NCBI GenBank assembly: GCA_041749595.1
Contig: JBGTBA010000119.1
Location: 1 to 6,209 of the forward strand
Direction of reading: 5' to 3'
Source: Aurantibrevibacter sp041749595
GTDB lineage: Bacteria > Bacteroidota > Bacteroidia > Flavobacteriales > Flavobacteriaceae
DNA: 6,209 bases
Shown one piece after another: positions 5,359 through 6,209 of the stretch; position 1 is the stretch's first letter, and the number at the start of each line of letters is the position of its first letter. The notes below the pieces were generated by a model. The model ran no database searches and was not told where the DNA came from. It saw only the letters and a program-made list of their open reading frames with translations. The position numbers were made by a program, and so were the translations under genes.

Positions 5359-6209
5359 ATGAAGAGAAATGATTTTATAAAGCAACTGGGGCTACTCTCC
5401 GGGGGTAGTATTTTGATGATGGAAAATGCCTTGGCTTCTCAAAGTTTTTGGCAGAGGCATACATCAGTGAGGCATATTGGCGTTCAGCTTTTTTCCCTAC
5501 CCAAAATGTTGGAAAACGATTTTGAAAATACGATTGCCATGCTGGCCAAAATGGGCTATTCGGAGATAGAACTGTTTGGGCCATATCCGTATAGTGCGGT
5601 CAGTGCTCAAGATCGATGGAAGGCCGTAACCCCAATGTTGGGATTCAGTGGTAGTGGTTATTTTGGTCATAATGAGGAGGAGGTACAGGCCGTCTTTAAA
5701 GCCCACCAAATAACCGTCCCGTCCATGCACACCGATTTGGATACTTTGGAAAACCGGATGGATAGCCTGGGAAAAGCCGGAAACGCCCTTGGTGCGGAAT
5801 ATGTGGTATTGCCCGCCATCCCCGATGAAAGAAGGCAAACCTTGGACGATTATAAAGCAATGGCCGGTACCTTCAATAAAATCGGAAAAAACGCAAGGGA
5901 AGTAGGGTTAAAATTTGCCTACCATAATCATGGCTATGGCTTAAGTCCGGTTGATGGCCAAATTCCGCTTCATCTTATATTGGACAACACCGATCCCGAA
6001 CTGGTTTTTCTGGAAATGGATCTTTTTTGGACTATAGCCGGCAAGGCGGATCCTATTACTTATCTAAAAAAATATAAAAACAGGTATCATTTAATGCATG
6101 TTAAGGATATGAAGGAACACCAAACCTTTTCCGGTGATGGGGGCGATGCCGCCCAATGGATAGCGTTGTTTCCCAATATGGCTTCCTGTGGGGAAGGCGT
6201 ATTGGATCT
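5359..6209 (+). CDS. Exported sugar phosphate isomerase/epimerase-like TIM-barrel protein (partial, C-terminus cut off)
   Basis: From ATG 5359 there are 283 open codons to the right edge. It starts 13 bases after the regulator stop, so the two are almost surely one operon; no strong Shine-Dalgarno is seen. Residues 1-26 (MKRNDFIKQLGLLSGGSILM, then MENALA) resemble the Tat-like leaders of Bacteroidetes sugar isomerases, but the twin arginine reads Arg3-Asn4. Cleavage after Ala26 is plausible. Residues about 38-283 match the xylose-isomerase-like / AP-endonuclease-2 barrel: IGVQLFSLP (strand 1), MLAKMGYSEIELFG, VPSMHTDL, LGAEYVVLPAIP, VGLKFAYHNHG, FLEMDLFWTIAGKADP, LMHVKDMK and the start of the closing CGEGVLD. 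Glu219, Asp221, His247 and the YHNH histidines are likely metal or substrate ligands. Relatives are about 300-330 residues, so roughly 40 are missing. The reaction would be isomerisation or epimerisation of a free sugar or derivative; 'phosphate' in the family name should not be taken literally for an exported member. Confidence 0.9.
   Translation, partial: MKRNDFIKQLGLLSGGSILMMENALASQSFWQRHTSVRHIGVQLFSLPKMLENDFENTIAMLAKMGYSEIELFGPYPYSAVSAQDRWKAVTPMLGFSGSGYFGHNEEEVQAVFKAHQITVPSMHTDLDTLENRMDSLGKAGNALGAEYVVLPAIPDERRQTLDDYKAMAGTFNKIGKNAREVGLKFAYHNHGYGLSPVDGQIPLHLILDNTDPELVFLEMDLFWTIAGKADPITYLKKYKNRYHLMHVKDMKEHQTFSGDGGDAAQWIALFPNMASCGEGVLD

Noticed and set aside
5375..5838. Two overlapping minus-strand open frames
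   Set aside because: Both lie antisense to the isomerase/epimerase gene, whose family motifs run continuously on the plus strand.

Overview
The window looks like a carbohydrate-use locus from a marine-type Bacteroidetes, most likely a flavobacterium. The evidence is the modest G+C, A-rich leaders with weak or absent Shine-Dalgarno sequences, a promoter resembling TTG-N19-TAnnTTTG, and gene families common in that phylum: a secreted DUF1593/Sde0182-type protein, a secreted type-B carboxylesterase, a GntR regulator with a sugar-sensing domain, a Nudix-derived regulator, and an exported sugar isomerase/epimerase. This is inference; no rRNA or other taxonomic marker is present.

Layout. Bases 1-863 (minus) hold a GntR-family regulator that runs off the left edge. 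Bases 864-1032 are its upstream region, with a GntR-style palindrome and a short stretch that reads like the start of a Nudix regulator. Bases 1033-2541 (minus) encode a secreted nucleoside-hydrolase-fold protein (DUF1593). Bases 2542-2886 are an unusual gap. Its half next to the DUF1593 gene is about 51% G+C and open to translation on both strands in the same codon register. The other half is about 29% G+C and carries clustered inverted repeats. Bases 2887-4521 (minus) encode a secreted carboxylesterase. Bases 4522-4616 are a divergent promoter region. Bases 4617-5345 (plus) encode a Nudix/winged-helix regulator, followed 13 bases later by a sugar phosphate isomerase/epimerase-like gene (5359 onward) that runs off the right edge.

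How the parts may work together. The esterase and the DUF1593 protein carry export signals, so they probably act on an ester-decorated glycan or a glycoside outside the cytoplasm. The isomerase/epimerase-like protein would convert a sugar released from it. The Nudix regulator has lost key catalytic residues of its Nudix box, as expected for NrtR/AraR-type sensors, and is placed to control both itself and the divergent esterase. The GntR regulator at the other end may be a second sugar-responsive switch. The substrate cannot be read from this sequence.

I found no CRISPR array, tRNA, rRNA, insertion sequence or clearly new multi-gene system. The parts most worth a second look are the 2542-2886 gap and the Nudix-like fragment near 960-1004.
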